A DNA stretch of 64,000 nucleotides from NCBI GenBank assembly GCA_020633435.1, contig JACKDP010000009.1, forward strand, positions 124,001-188,000, written 5' to 3'. Each line of letters starts with the position of its first letter. The stretch's first letter is position 1. The stretch comes from Myxococcales bacterium (GTDB lineage Bacteria; Myxococcota_A; Bradymonadia; UBA7976; UBA1532). A program made the translations under genes and the position numbers. Below are positions 43,649 through 51,992 of this stretch, piece after piece. Below the pieces are notes generated by a model, which had not been told where the DNA came from, made no database searches, and was given only the letters and a program-made list of their open reading frames with translations.

Positions 43649-45027
43649 GGCCGCAGCCCCAGCGTCGTCGGCACGTTGGGGAAGCCACGCCCCAGCGGGG
43701 CCTCGTCCACCAGGCGGCCCTGGCCGTCCTCGACGCGGTAGACCTGGACGCGGGCCTCCCCCTCGGCGGGCACGCCGGGCACGACCAGCAGGCCCGCGCC
43801 CTCGCCGCGCTCGACGAACGCCATGCCGCTCGCCACGCCGACGCGCAGCTCGCCCGCCACGCCGAAGTCGGCGCCCTGCCGCGCGAGCAGCGTCACGCGG
43901 CCGGCCTCGGGCCGCAGGACGGCGAGCGCCGAGCCATCGGGGGAGAAGCGCACCAGCGCCGGATCGGGCAGGTCGAGCACGCGCTGGACCTCTTGCAGGC
44001 CGCCCGCCCCGTCGAGGGCCAGCAGCGCGACCTGGCCCGTCTCCTCCGAGAAGAGGGAGTTGTTGGGGATGGCGACGAGCTGGCCCGCCGGGTGGATGGC
44101 GAGGCCATCGGCCCCCACGAAGTCGTGGAAGACGTCGAAGGCCGCCCCCTGCCGCCACGTGTCGCCGTCGCGGACGAGCAGGCGCACGTCGTCGTCGTCG
44201 ATGGGCTCGAAGGCGGTCTGCCCGCCCAGGAGGACGGCCTGGTCCGGGTCGCCCGGGACGAGGGCCATGGCCTCCGCGAGGCGCAGGCCGAAATGCGAGG
44301 CGGCCGCCGTCAGCGTCCCGTCGCAGCCCAGCGTGAGCGTGAAGACCCCCGAGGACTCGTCCACGTTGTGCTGGACCACGAACGCGGTGTGGCCATCGGG
44401 GTGCATGACGAGGTCGGCCGGGCCGAGGGGGGGCAGGCCGACGACGTCGCGGATGAGCAGATCGTCGGGCGCCCGGATCTCGACCAGCGTGACGGTGCCG
44501 TCCTCGCCCGCGACGATGGCGAAGCGGCCGGACGGGGTGACGGCGATGAGGCCGGGGCGGCTGCCCAGGTCGAGCCGCGTCCCGGTGTCGGCGATGCGGC
44601 CGTCGGCGCCCAGGATGAGGCTGCGGATCTCGGTGCCCGGCACCTCGGGATCGGGGCTGAAGGGCTGGGCGACGAGCACGACGCGGTCCTCGTCGGGATC
44701 ATCGGTGGGGCCGAAACCACATGGATCTTCAGGGGAAACGTCGGCGTCGGGGCCCGCGTCGGCGTCCGCGTCCGGGGGGCCGCCGTCGAGCGGACCGCCG
44801 CCCACGCCGCCGGCGCCGCCACCCACGCCACCCACGCCACCAGCGCCGCCACCCACGCCGCCCGCGCCGCCGCCCATGCCGCCGGCGCCGCCGCCAGCGC
44901 CGCCGCCCACGCCACCCGCGTCCTCCGGGCTCCCCACCCGCGCGTCGCTGCCCAGCAGCGCCCGCCCGGTGCCCACGTCATCACAGGCCAGGAGGCCCAG
45001 CGCGATGGCCGCCGCCCAGGTCCTCAT
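43645..45027 (-). CDS. Beta-propeller-like lipoprotein with Gly-rich linker
   Basis: 460 residues from ATG 45027. A lipobox (LGLLAC) is followed directly by Asp-Asp. A linker of GGVGGGAGG units spans about 40-75, then Asp/Ala and Pro residues. The rest has repeated strand motifs (PSGRFAIVAGEDGTVTLVEI, HPDGHTAFVV, SPDGSALAVLRP) typical of a seven-bladed lactonase/YVTN-like propeller. It lies between the giant VWA/MopE gene and the CsgG-like gene with 4-bp overlaps on both sides. It is probably a surface adhesion or scaffold lipoprotein; no catalytic residues are recognised. Confidence 0.7.
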   Translation of the reverse strand: MRTWAAAIALGLLACDDVGTGRALLGSDARVGSPEDAGGVGGGAGGGAGGMGGGAGGVGGGAGGVGGVGGGAGGVGGGPLDGGPPDADADAGPDADVSPEDPCGFGPTDDPDEDRVVLVAQPFSPDPEVPGTEIRSLILGADGRIADTGTRLDLGSRPGLIAVTPSGRFAIVAGEDGTVTLVEIRAPDDLLIRDVVGLPPLGPADLVMHPDGHTAFVVQHNVDESSGVFTLTLGCDGTLTAAASHFGLRLAEAMALVPGDPDQAVLLGGQTAFEPIDDDDVRLLVRDGDTWRQGAAFDVFHDFVGADGLAIHPAGQLVAIPNNSLFSEETGQVALLALDGAGGLQEVQRVLDLPDPALVRFSPDGSALAVLRPEAGRVTLLARQGADFGVAGELRVGVASGMAFVERGEGAGLLVVPGVPAEGEARVQVYRVEDGQGRLVDEAPLGRGFPNVPTTLGLRP

Positions 45028-48000
45028 GGCGTGCAGCACCGAAAGCCGATGTTCTCCCGGACGGCGTCGGCCGGCGCCGCCAGCTCGAACTGGCAGGTCA
45101 GCCCGGCCGCCAGGTTGCCGGCGCTGCCGCCCCGCAGGATGTGCGCGTCATCTGCCATGCCCGTCGTCCACTCCCAGACGTTGCCGCTCAGATCGTACAC
45201 GGAAGCGCCCCCCCACGTCCGCCGGCACATGGCGAGGCTGCCGGTGGGCAGCGCGTCGTCCTGGTTGCCCGGCGTCGCGGCGTCGGTGTCCAGGTCTTCG
45301 CCGTTGCAGCTCAGCGGGCGGTAGACGTTGCCATAGGGGTAGGCCTCGCTCGCGGCCCCCGCGCAGGCGCGCTGCCACTGGGCCGGGGTGCACAGCGCCA
45401 GGCCCGCGTCGGCGCAGGCCTCGGCCGCGGCCGCGGCGTCCACCGCCGTCCACGGCAGCGCCCCGGGCTTGCTGCAGGCCCGGGTCAGGTGGCGGCCGGC
45501 GTCCACGGCGTCGGCGTCGGGCCGGCTGGCCTCGTAGGCGTAGATGGAGAAGGCCGCCACGCCGCCGCCCGCCGGGATGGCCACGAGCACGTCCGCGTCC
45601 TCGTCCACCCGGCCGTCGCAGTCGTCGTCGAGGTCGTTGCAGACCTCCGGCCCCTGCCGCTCGGGGTGCAGGCGCGCGGAGCAGGCGACCGCGTCGGGCC
45701 CGGCGCAGGCCACCACGCCCTCCTCGCCGCAGACGCCGACCCCGACGCTGCAGGGTCTCCCGAGGCCCGCGAAGCCCTCGTCCACCACGCCATCGCAGTC
45801 GTTGTCGAGGCCGTCGCAGCGGCGCTCATCGGCCTGGAAGTCCGCGGAATACGGGCAGATCCAGCCACCGGGCCGGCAGGCGGGCCGCACGCCCTGGCAG
45901 ACGCCCCGCGCCAGGCAGACGACTTCCCGGGGGGGCACGAGCTGGTCGGCGTCATCGACCACGCCGTTGCAGTCCTCGTCCGTGCCGTCGCACGTCTCGC
46001 GGCCGCCGTTCTGGATGGTGCACTCGCAGCCGTTCTCGGGCCGGCCATCGGCGTCGGCGAACCCGGCGTCGCAGCGCAGCACCGCGCACCGGCCGTCGTT
46101 GCAGAAGGCGTCGCCCTGGGGCACCCCGCAGGCGCGGTCGCAGCCGCCGCAGTGGGCCCGGTCGTTCTGGAAGTCCCAGTCCTCGTCGGTGCGGCCGTCG
46201 CAGTCGTCGTCCACGCCGTTGCAGCGCTCCTGGCCATCGGGGGCGGGCACGCAGGCCACCTCGCAGCCGTCGCCGGGGCGGCCGTTCACGTCGCGGAAGC
46301 CCGGCGTGCAGGCGACCACGGCGCAGACGCCGTCCTGGCACACCGTCTCGGCCCGCGGGGCGGCGCAGTCGATGCCGCAGCCGCCGCAGTTCGTCGCGTC
46401 GTGCCGCAGGTCGAACGCCTCGTCGACGCGGCCATCGCAGTCCTGGTCGATGCCGTCGCAGACCTCGGCGCCCCCGGGGCTGCACCGGTACTCGCAGCCA
46501 TCCGCCGGGTCGCCGTTGAGGTCCTGCCAGCCGACCTGGCACCCGACGACCTGGCAGGCCCCCGCGACGCAGGCGTTCACGCCGTTGGGGAAGGCGCAGC
46601 GCCGCCCGCAGGCGCCGCAGTGCAGGGCGTCCGTCTGCAGATCGAAGTCCTCGTCGGCCACGCCATCGCAGTCATCGTCCACGCCATCGCAGGCCTCGAT
46701 GCCCCCGGGCGCCGGCACGCAGTCGGCCTCGCAGCCGTTCTCCACCTCGCCGTCGGCGTCGAACCAGCCCGGCTCGCAGCCGATCAGGTCGCAGCCGCCC
46801 AGGGCGCAGACCGGCAGCGCGTGGGGGGGCGCGCAGGCCCGCCCGCACCCGCCGCAGTGGGCGACGTCGGCCAGCAGGTCGAAGCCCTCGTCCACCCCGC
46901 CATCGCAGTCGTTGTCGAGGCCGTCACAGGCCTCGGCGCCCGACGGCGTGCACCGGTACTCGCAGCCGTTGCCCGCGTCCTGATCCCGATCGACGAAGCC
47001 CGGCGGGCAGGCCACCACGACGCAGTGCCCCGTCACGCAGGCCACCTCGGCGTCCCCGCCGTCGCACCGGCGGTCGCAGGCGCCGCAGTGGGCCAGGCTG
47101 GCGAGGTCGAACCCCTCGTCCACGACGCCATCGCAGTCGTCGTCCAGGCCGTTGCATGCCTCCACGCCGTCCGCCGCCGGCACGCACCGCGTCTCGCAGC
47201 CGTTGACCAGCCGCCCGTCGGCGTCGACGTAGCCCGGCTCGCAGCGGCCGATGACGCAGATGCCGGCCTCGCAGGCCCCCTCGGCGTGGGCGAACCGGCA
47301 GATGAAGCTGTCGTCGAGCCGCCCGCAGCCGCCGCAGTTCTCGGGGTCATTGTCCTTGTCGATCCCCTCGTCCACGCGCCCGTCGCAGTCCTCGTCCGTC
47401 TCGTCGCAGCGGTCCACGCCGTCGCCGGTGGGCGTGCAGCGAGCCTCGCAGCCGTTGTCACCCCGGCCGTCGGCGTCCACGAAGCCCGCCTCGCAGGCCG
47501 TCAGCCGGCAGAGCCCCTCGTCGCAGACCCCCGCCCCGTGGGCGTAGGCGCAGCGCACCCCGCAGCGGCCGCAGTGCTCGCCGTCGTGCAGGAAGTCGAA
47601 GCCCTCGTCCACGTCGCCATCGCAGTCGTTGTCCTCGCGGTCGCAGATCTCGGGGCCGGGGGAGACCGGGGCGCAGGGTGACTCGCAGCCGTTCTCCAAG
47701 CGCCCGTCTTCATTGGAGAATCCTGGCTGGCAGCGGGCCAGGGTGCAGGCCCCCTCCACGCAGCGGACGTCCGCGTTGGGCAGGGCGCACCGGCGGCCGC
47801 AGGCCCCGCAGTGGTCCACGTTCATGGCCACGTCGAAGTCCTCGTCGGCGGCCCCATCGCAGTCGTCGTCCAGCCCGTTGCACCGCTCGGCGCCAGCGCC
47901 GGCCGCGCAGGTGGCCTCGCAGCCGTTCCCGGCGCGGCCGTCGGCGTCGACGAAGCCGGTCTCGCACGCGGCGAGCACGCAGGCGCCCTCGACGCAGGCC

Positions 48001-51000
48001 GCCACCCCGCCCGCGAAGTCGCAGCGGGTCGAGCAGCGGCCGCAGTGCAGCGGATCGGAGACGAGGTCGAAGTCCTCGTCCACGCGCCCATCGCAGTCGT
48101 CGTCGGCGCCGTTGCACAGCTCGAAGGCGTCGGGCCCGCAGCGCGCGGGGCCGCCGTCGGCGATGCCGCCGCCGCCGCTGTCGCAGGCCAGGGCGGCGAG
48201 GACGAGGCCCGCCGGCCACCAGCGGCGCCGCCGCCCCAGCAGCAGCAAGAGCAGCAGGGCCGCGGGGCCCGTCGAGCCCCCCGCCCCGCCCGCGTCGCAC
48301 GCGCAGCCCTCGTCGGCGGGCGGCGGGGCGACGGGCGCGGCGGTGGGGGGCGGCTGGCTCGCGTCGACCGGGGGGCCGGCGTCCTCGGCGGCCGCGTCCG
48401 GGGGCGGGGCGGCGTCGGGCAGCGGCACGTCGCAGCGGCCGTCCCGGCAGACGAGGTCGGCCGGGCAGCGCGTCGTCAGGCACGGATCATCCACGCACCG
48501 GCCGGCCGCGCACACCCGCCCCTCGGGGCAGACGACGCCCTCGCAGGTCGGGGCGCAGGCCCCGTCGACGCAGGCCTCGCCCTCGCCGCAGGCCACGTCG
48601 CGGCAAGGATCCACCCGGCACGTCCCGTCGACGCACACGGCCCCGGCCGGACAGACGACGTCCACGCAGGTGCCGGCGCAGGCCCCGTCGCGGCAGGCCG
48701 CCCGGGCGTCGCAGACCACCCCCACGCACGGATCGGGCACGCAGTCGCCGGCGCGGCAGACCGCCCCCGCCGGGCACCCATCCACCCGGCAGTCGCGAGG
48801 GGCGCACACCCCCCGCGAGCAGATCTCGCCGTCCGGGCAGCGCTGCCCACGGCACGCCGGCTCCACGCAGTCGCCGAGGAAGCAGACGCGGCCCCCGTCG
48901 CAGGCCACGCCCAGGCAGGGGTCCCGCGTGCAGAGGGCGTCGATGCACAGGAGCGCCCCGGGGCACTCGCCGTTGACGCACGGCGACGCGCAGGCCCCGA
49001 ACCGGCAGACGTCGGCGCCGGGGCACGGCGCCTCCTCGTCCACGCGCCCGTCGCAGTCCTCGTCCGTGCCGTCGCACGTCTCGGCGGCCGGGGTGACGCC
49101 GGAGCAGTCGGTGAGCGCGCCGTCCTCGCACTGGATGAGCCCCGCCCCGCAGGCGGCCTGGCAGACGCGGGTCAGGTCCTCGTCCACGAACTCGTCGCAG
49201 TCGTCGTCGACCCCGTTGCAGGCCTCGACGGCCGGCTTGGGGGCGTCGCAGCCCACGAACACCCCGTCCACGCAGGCCTCGGTGCCCCGCCCACAGCGCG
49301 TCACGCACGTCCGGCGCACGTCCTCGTCCACGACGCCGTCGCAGTCCTCGTCGGTGAGGTCGCACGTCTCGGCCGAGGGCTGGGGGGCGTCGCAGAGCCA
49401 CCGCCCCTCGACGCAGCGCGCCAGCCCCTCGCCGCAGACCGTCTCGCAGGCCTGCCGGAGCTGCTCGTCCGTGCGGCCGTCGCAGTCGTCGTCGCGCCCG
49501 TTGCAGATCTCCTCGCGGCCGGCGGGGGCGCTGCAGTCGGTGAAGGCGCCGTCCACGCAGATCTCGGTGCCGGCCCCGCACGGGTTGTCGCAGGGCCGGG
49601 TGACCGTCTCGTCGACGCGGCCATCGCAGTCGTCGTCGGCGCCGTTGCACAGCTCCCCGCGCGGCACGCGGGCGTCGCAGGCCACGAAGGCGCCGTCGCG
49701 GCAGATCTCGATGCCTTCCCCGCAGATGGACGCGCAGGCGCGGCGCAGGCCCTCGTCCACCCGGCCGTCGCAGTCGTCGTCGCGGCCGTTGCACGTCTCG
49801 TCCCGCGGCGCCGGCGCGTTGCAGGGGCCCGGCACCCCGTCGACGCACCGCCGCAGGCCCTGCCCGCAGGCGCTCTCGCAGGCGGCGGTGGCGTTCTCGT
49901 CGATGGCGCCGTCGCAGTCCTCGTCCTGGCCGTTGCAGAGCTCGGCCACCGGCGCGGGGGCCGTGCACCCGACGAACAGGCCGTCCACGCAGCGCTCCAC
50001 GCCGACGCCGCACGCCGTGGCGCACGGCCGCGACAGACCCTCGTCCACCCGGCCGTCGCAGTCGTCGTCCACGGCGTCGCAGACCTCGGCGGCCGGCCGG
50101 CGGGCGGAGCAGTCGGCGAAGCGCCCGTTGCGGCAGACCTCGACGCCCACCTCGCACCGCGTCTCGCACGCCTGGACGACCGCCTCGTCGAGCCGCCCGT
50201 CGCAGTCGTCGTCGCGCCCGTTGCAGGCCTCCGGGCCGGCCTGCGGGGCGTCGCAGCCCAGCCACGCCCCCCGGAAGCACGTCTCCTGGCCCAGCCCGCA
50301 CGCGCTCTGGCACGGCCGCACCAGGGCCTCGTCCACGCCGCCATCGCAGTCGTCATCGCGCCCGTTGCACACCTCGGGGCCCGCCGGCGGGGCGTCGCAG
50401 CCGCCGAAGACGCCGTCCTGGCACGTCTGCCGGCCCACGCCGCAGGCCGTCTGGCAGAGCCGCGTGACCGCCTCGTCGACGCGGCCGTCGCAGTCCTCGT
50501 CCGCGCCGTTGCAGACCTCGGGCTCCGGCGCCGGCGCGGAGCAGAGGCCCGGCACGCCGTTCTGGCAGGCCCGCTCGCCCTCGCCGCAGGCGGTCGCGCA
50601 CCGCTCCACCAGGGCGGCGCCCCCCTCCCCCTCGTCCACGCGGCCGTCGCAGTCGTCGTCGCGCAGGTTGCAGCGCTCGGGCTCGGGATCCCGCGCGGTG
50701 CACCCCTGCCAGGCCCCGCCGTCGCAGATCTCCGTCCCCTCGCCGCAGCCCGAGTCACAGACCCGCAGCAGCCCCTCGTCGATGGTGCCGTCGCAGTCGT
50801 CGTCCCGGCCGTTGCAGAACTCGCGCGGGATGGCGCCCCCGATGATCTCGGCCAGCGCGAGCTGCAGGCCCACCCGATCCGCGGCGAAGCGCGCGTGCTC
50901 CGTGCCCCCCGCCGCCGCGATGGCGTCCAGGTAGGCGCTGCCCACGGTGTCCTCGCCGAAGCCCACCACGAACGTCTTCACCGGCACCCGCTGCCCCCCG

Positions 51001-51884
51001 ACCCGCAGGTCCAGGAGGGCCCGGGCCGCGTCCTCCAGCGCGCGCTGATCGGGCCGCCCCTGGGCGTCGGTGACGCACGTCTCCTCGCCGTCGGTGAGCA
51101 GCAGGACGTAGTAGTCGCGGCACGCTCGCCGCGGATCGACCGGGATGATCTGCTCGGCGAAGACGGGCAGCGCGGCCCGCAGCGAGCCGGCGATCGGGGT
51201 GGCACCATCGGCGCGAAGCTCTCGGTTTCCTTGAGGATTCCACGGAAAGTCCTCGCGGTGGTCGAGCCAGGACAGGATGGCCGCCCCCTGGTGCTCGCCC
51301 ACCGGCACCAGCAGCTCCCCGCCGTCGCGGCAGGCGCGCGCGGTGCCGTCATAGTTGATGGCCCCCTCCCCGGCCCCGTAGGGCCAGGCGTCGTAGGGGC
51401 TCACGAGGCAGGTGTTCCCGCAGGCCGCGCAGCCGCAGGTGGAGCGCACGAACGGCCCCTCCGTCTGGGCGTAGCGCATCAGGCCGAACTCCAGCTCGGC
51501 CGTGCCCGCCAGCACCGTGGCCAGGGCCTCCTTGGCGATGTACAGGCGGCTGTCGTCCGGGCGGCCGTTGCCGTCCACGTCGACGCCGGGGTAGCTCACC
51601 GAGCCGTCGCCGTAGGTGTAGGGCCGGCAGCGCCCATCGGCCCCGCACGGGATGCCAGGGGCGCAGCCGGTGTCCGCCCGCACGCACTCCTGCTCCCCCG
51701 CCGGGCAGGTGAAGCGGCACGCGCCGGGGCTCTGGGGCGACCACGTCATGCTGCCGGAAGTATCGAAGATCACGAGCATCTTCGGCTTGACGACCGTCTG
51801 GGCGGCCGCGCCGGAGGCCAGCAGCAGCGCCAGCAGGGCGGCGCCCACGAGAGGCGCCAGGGGGCGTGCGTCGCGGGGACTCAT
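45024..51884 (-). CDS. Giant VWA/MopE-repeat/SUMF1-like surface protein, apparently two fused genes
   Basis: 2286 residues from ATG 51884. In order: signal peptide (1-28), VWA domain with MIDAS DTSGSM near residue 41, and 13 MopE-like modules containing DDDCDGRVDE-type motifs. Next are about nine small Cys-rich units (CxxGxC) and a Pro/Asp linker, then GCACDAGG, a Leu-rich stretch and GRRRRWW near residues 1195-1222, a full MYXO-CTERM-like tail. Without a stop the frame continues with PAGLVLAALACDSGGG (lipobox Cys at 1234), 12 longer modules with DDDCDG and GxCxxRC, and a SUMF1-like domain (SGNVWEWT, LRGGS, GFRCC). It begins an operon of three. MopE-like repeats bind Ca2+ or copper in known proteins. 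An earlier in-frame start would be unrelated sequence. Confidence 0.8.
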   Translation of the reverse strand: MSPRDARPLAPLVGAALLALLLASGAAAQTVVKPKMLVIFDTSGSMTWSPQSPGACRFTCPAGEQECVRADTGCAPGIPCGADGRCRPYTYGDGSVSYPGVDVDGNGRPDDSRLYIAKEALATVLAGTAELEFGLMRYAQTEGPFVRSTCGCAACGNTCLVSPYDAWPYGAGEGAINYDGTARACRDGGELLVPVGEHQGAAILSWLDHREDFPWNPQGNRELRADGATPIAGSLRAALPVFAEQIIPVDPRRACRDYYVLLLTDGEETCVTDAQGRPDQRALEDAARALLDLRVGGQRVPVKTFVVGFGEDTVGSAYLDAIAAAGGTEHARFAADRVGLQLALAEIIGGAIPREFCNGRDDDCDGTIDEGLLRVCDSGCGEGTEICDGGAWQGCTARDPEPERCNLRDDDCDGRVDEGEGGAALVERCATACGEGERACQNGVPGLCSAPAPEPEVCNGADEDCDGRVDEAVTRLCQTACGVGRQTCQDGVFGGCDAPPAGPEVCNGRDDDCDGGVDEALVRPCQSACGLGQETCFRGAWLGCDAPQAGPEACNGRDDDCDGRLDEAVVQACETRCEVGVEVCRNGRFADCSARRPAAEVCDAVDDDCDGRVDEGLSRPCATACGVGVERCVDGLFVGCTAPAPVAELCNGQDEDCDGAIDENATAACESACGQGLRRCVDGVPGPCNAPAPRDETCNGRDDDCDGRVDEGLRRACASICGEGIEICRDGAFVACDARVPRGELCNGADDDCDGRVDETVTRPCDNPCGAGTEICVDGAFTDCSAPAGREEICNGRDDDCDGRTDEQLRQACETVCGEGLARCVEGRWLCDAPQPSAETCDLTDEDCDGVVDEDVRRTCVTRCGRGTEACVDGVFVGCDAPKPAVEACNGVDDDCDEFVDEDLTRVCQAACGAGLIQCEDGALTDCSGVTPAAETCDGTDEDCDGRVDEEAPCPGADVCRFGACASPCVNGECPGALLCIDALCTRDPCLGVACDGGRVCFLGDCVEPACRGQRCPDGEICSRGVCAPRDCRVDGCPAGAVCRAGDCVPDPCVGVVCDARAACRDGACAGTCVDVVCPAGAVCVDGTCRVDPCRDVACGEGEACVDGACAPTCEGVVCPEGRVCAAGRCVDDPCLTTRCPADLVCRDGRCDVPLPDAAPPPDAAAEDAGPPVDASQPPPTAAPVAPPPADEGCACDAGGAGGSTGPAALLLLLLLGRRRRWWPAGLVLAALACDSGGGGIADGGPARCGPDAFELCNGADDDCDGRVDEDFDLVSDPLHCGRCSTRCDFAGGVAACVEGACVLAACETGFVDADGRAGNGCEATCAAGAGAERCNGLDDDCDGAADEDFDVAMNVDHCGACGRRCALPNADVRCVEGACTLARCQPGFSNEDGRLENGCESPCAPVSPGPEICDREDNDCDGDVDEGFDFLHDGEHCGRCGVRCAYAHGAGVCDEGLCRLTACEAGFVDADGRGDNGCEARCTPTGDGVDRCDETDEDCDGRVDEGIDKDNDPENCGGCGRLDDSFICRFAHAEGACEAGICVIGRCEPGYVDADGRLVNGCETRCVPAADGVEACNGLDDDCDGVVDEGFDLASLAHCGACDRRCDGGDAEVACVTGHCVVVACPPGFVDRDQDAGNGCEYRCTPSGAEACDGLDNDCDGGVDEGFDLLADVAHCGGCGRACAPPHALPVCALGGCDLIGCEPGWFDADGEVENGCEADCVPAPGGIEACDGVDDDCDGVADEDFDLQTDALHCGACGRRCAFPNGVNACVAGACQVVGCQVGWQDLNGDPADGCEYRCSPGGAEVCDGIDQDCDGRVDEAFDLRHDATNCGGCGIDCAAPRAETVCQDGVCAVVACTPGFRDVNGRPGDGCEVACVPAPDGQERCNGVDDDCDGRTDEDWDFQNDRAHCGGCDRACGVPQGDAFCNDGRCAVLRCDAGFADADGRPENGCECTIQNGGRETCDGTDEDCNGVVDDADQLVPPREVVCLARGVCQGVRPACRPGGWICPYSADFQADERRCDGLDNDCDGVVDEGFAGLGRPCSVGVGVCGEEGVVACAGPDAVACSARLHPERQGPEVCNDLDDDCDGRVDEDADVLVAIPAGGGVAAFSIYAYEASRPDADAVDAGRHLTRACSKPGALPWTAVDAAAAAEACADAGLALCTPAQWQRACAGAASEAYPYGNVYRPLSCNGEDLDTDAATPGNQDDALPTGSLAMCRRTWGGASVYDLSGNVWEWTTGMADDAHILRGGSAGNLAAGLTCQFELAAPADAVRENIGFRCCTP
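45600..48115. repeat. Twelve long MopE-type modules (coding repeat)
   Basis: Divergent in-frame repeat units of about 210 bp, each with a DDDCDG-like acidic motif, a CGxCxxRC pair and a GFxDxDG segment. They encode the second half of the giant protein and are spaced too regularly and too divergently to be a recent DNA duplication. Confidence 0.75.
48183..48248 (-). other. Internal lipoprotein signal within the giant ORF (possible TTG start at 48248)
   Basis: Read on the minus strand from TTG 48248, the product begins LLLGRRRRWWPAG, then LVLAALAC with the lipobox Cys at 48183-48185, followed by Asp. This is a textbook lipoprotein signal peptide. If used, it would yield a separate 1074-residue lipoprotein (45024-48248). 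The same bases serve as the C-terminal hydrophobic and Arg tail of the upstream half. No stop codon separates the halves in any of the three frames nearby. Confidence 0.55.
49025..50820. repeat. Thirteen short MopE-type modules (coding repeat)
   Basis: Units of about 140 bp, each encoding CNGRDDDCDGRVDE or a variant plus two Cys pairs (CxxxCGxGxxxC). They follow the VWA domain. Related modules with extra length make up 45600-48115. Confidence 0.75.
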
Positions 51885-51992
51885 CCGGGGGACCCTCGGG
51901 CGTCTTGGGGCTCGCGCGAGTGTAGACGGCGCCCGGTGGCGGGTCGAGGGCCCGGGTGACACCGCCCCCCCGCTGTGCGAGAACACCGGCCC

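Noticed and set aside
45600..50820. Regular repeats that could look like a CRISPR array or satellite DNA
   Set aside because: They are in-frame, divergent coding modules with conserved DDDCDG residues, not identical repeats with unique spacers.
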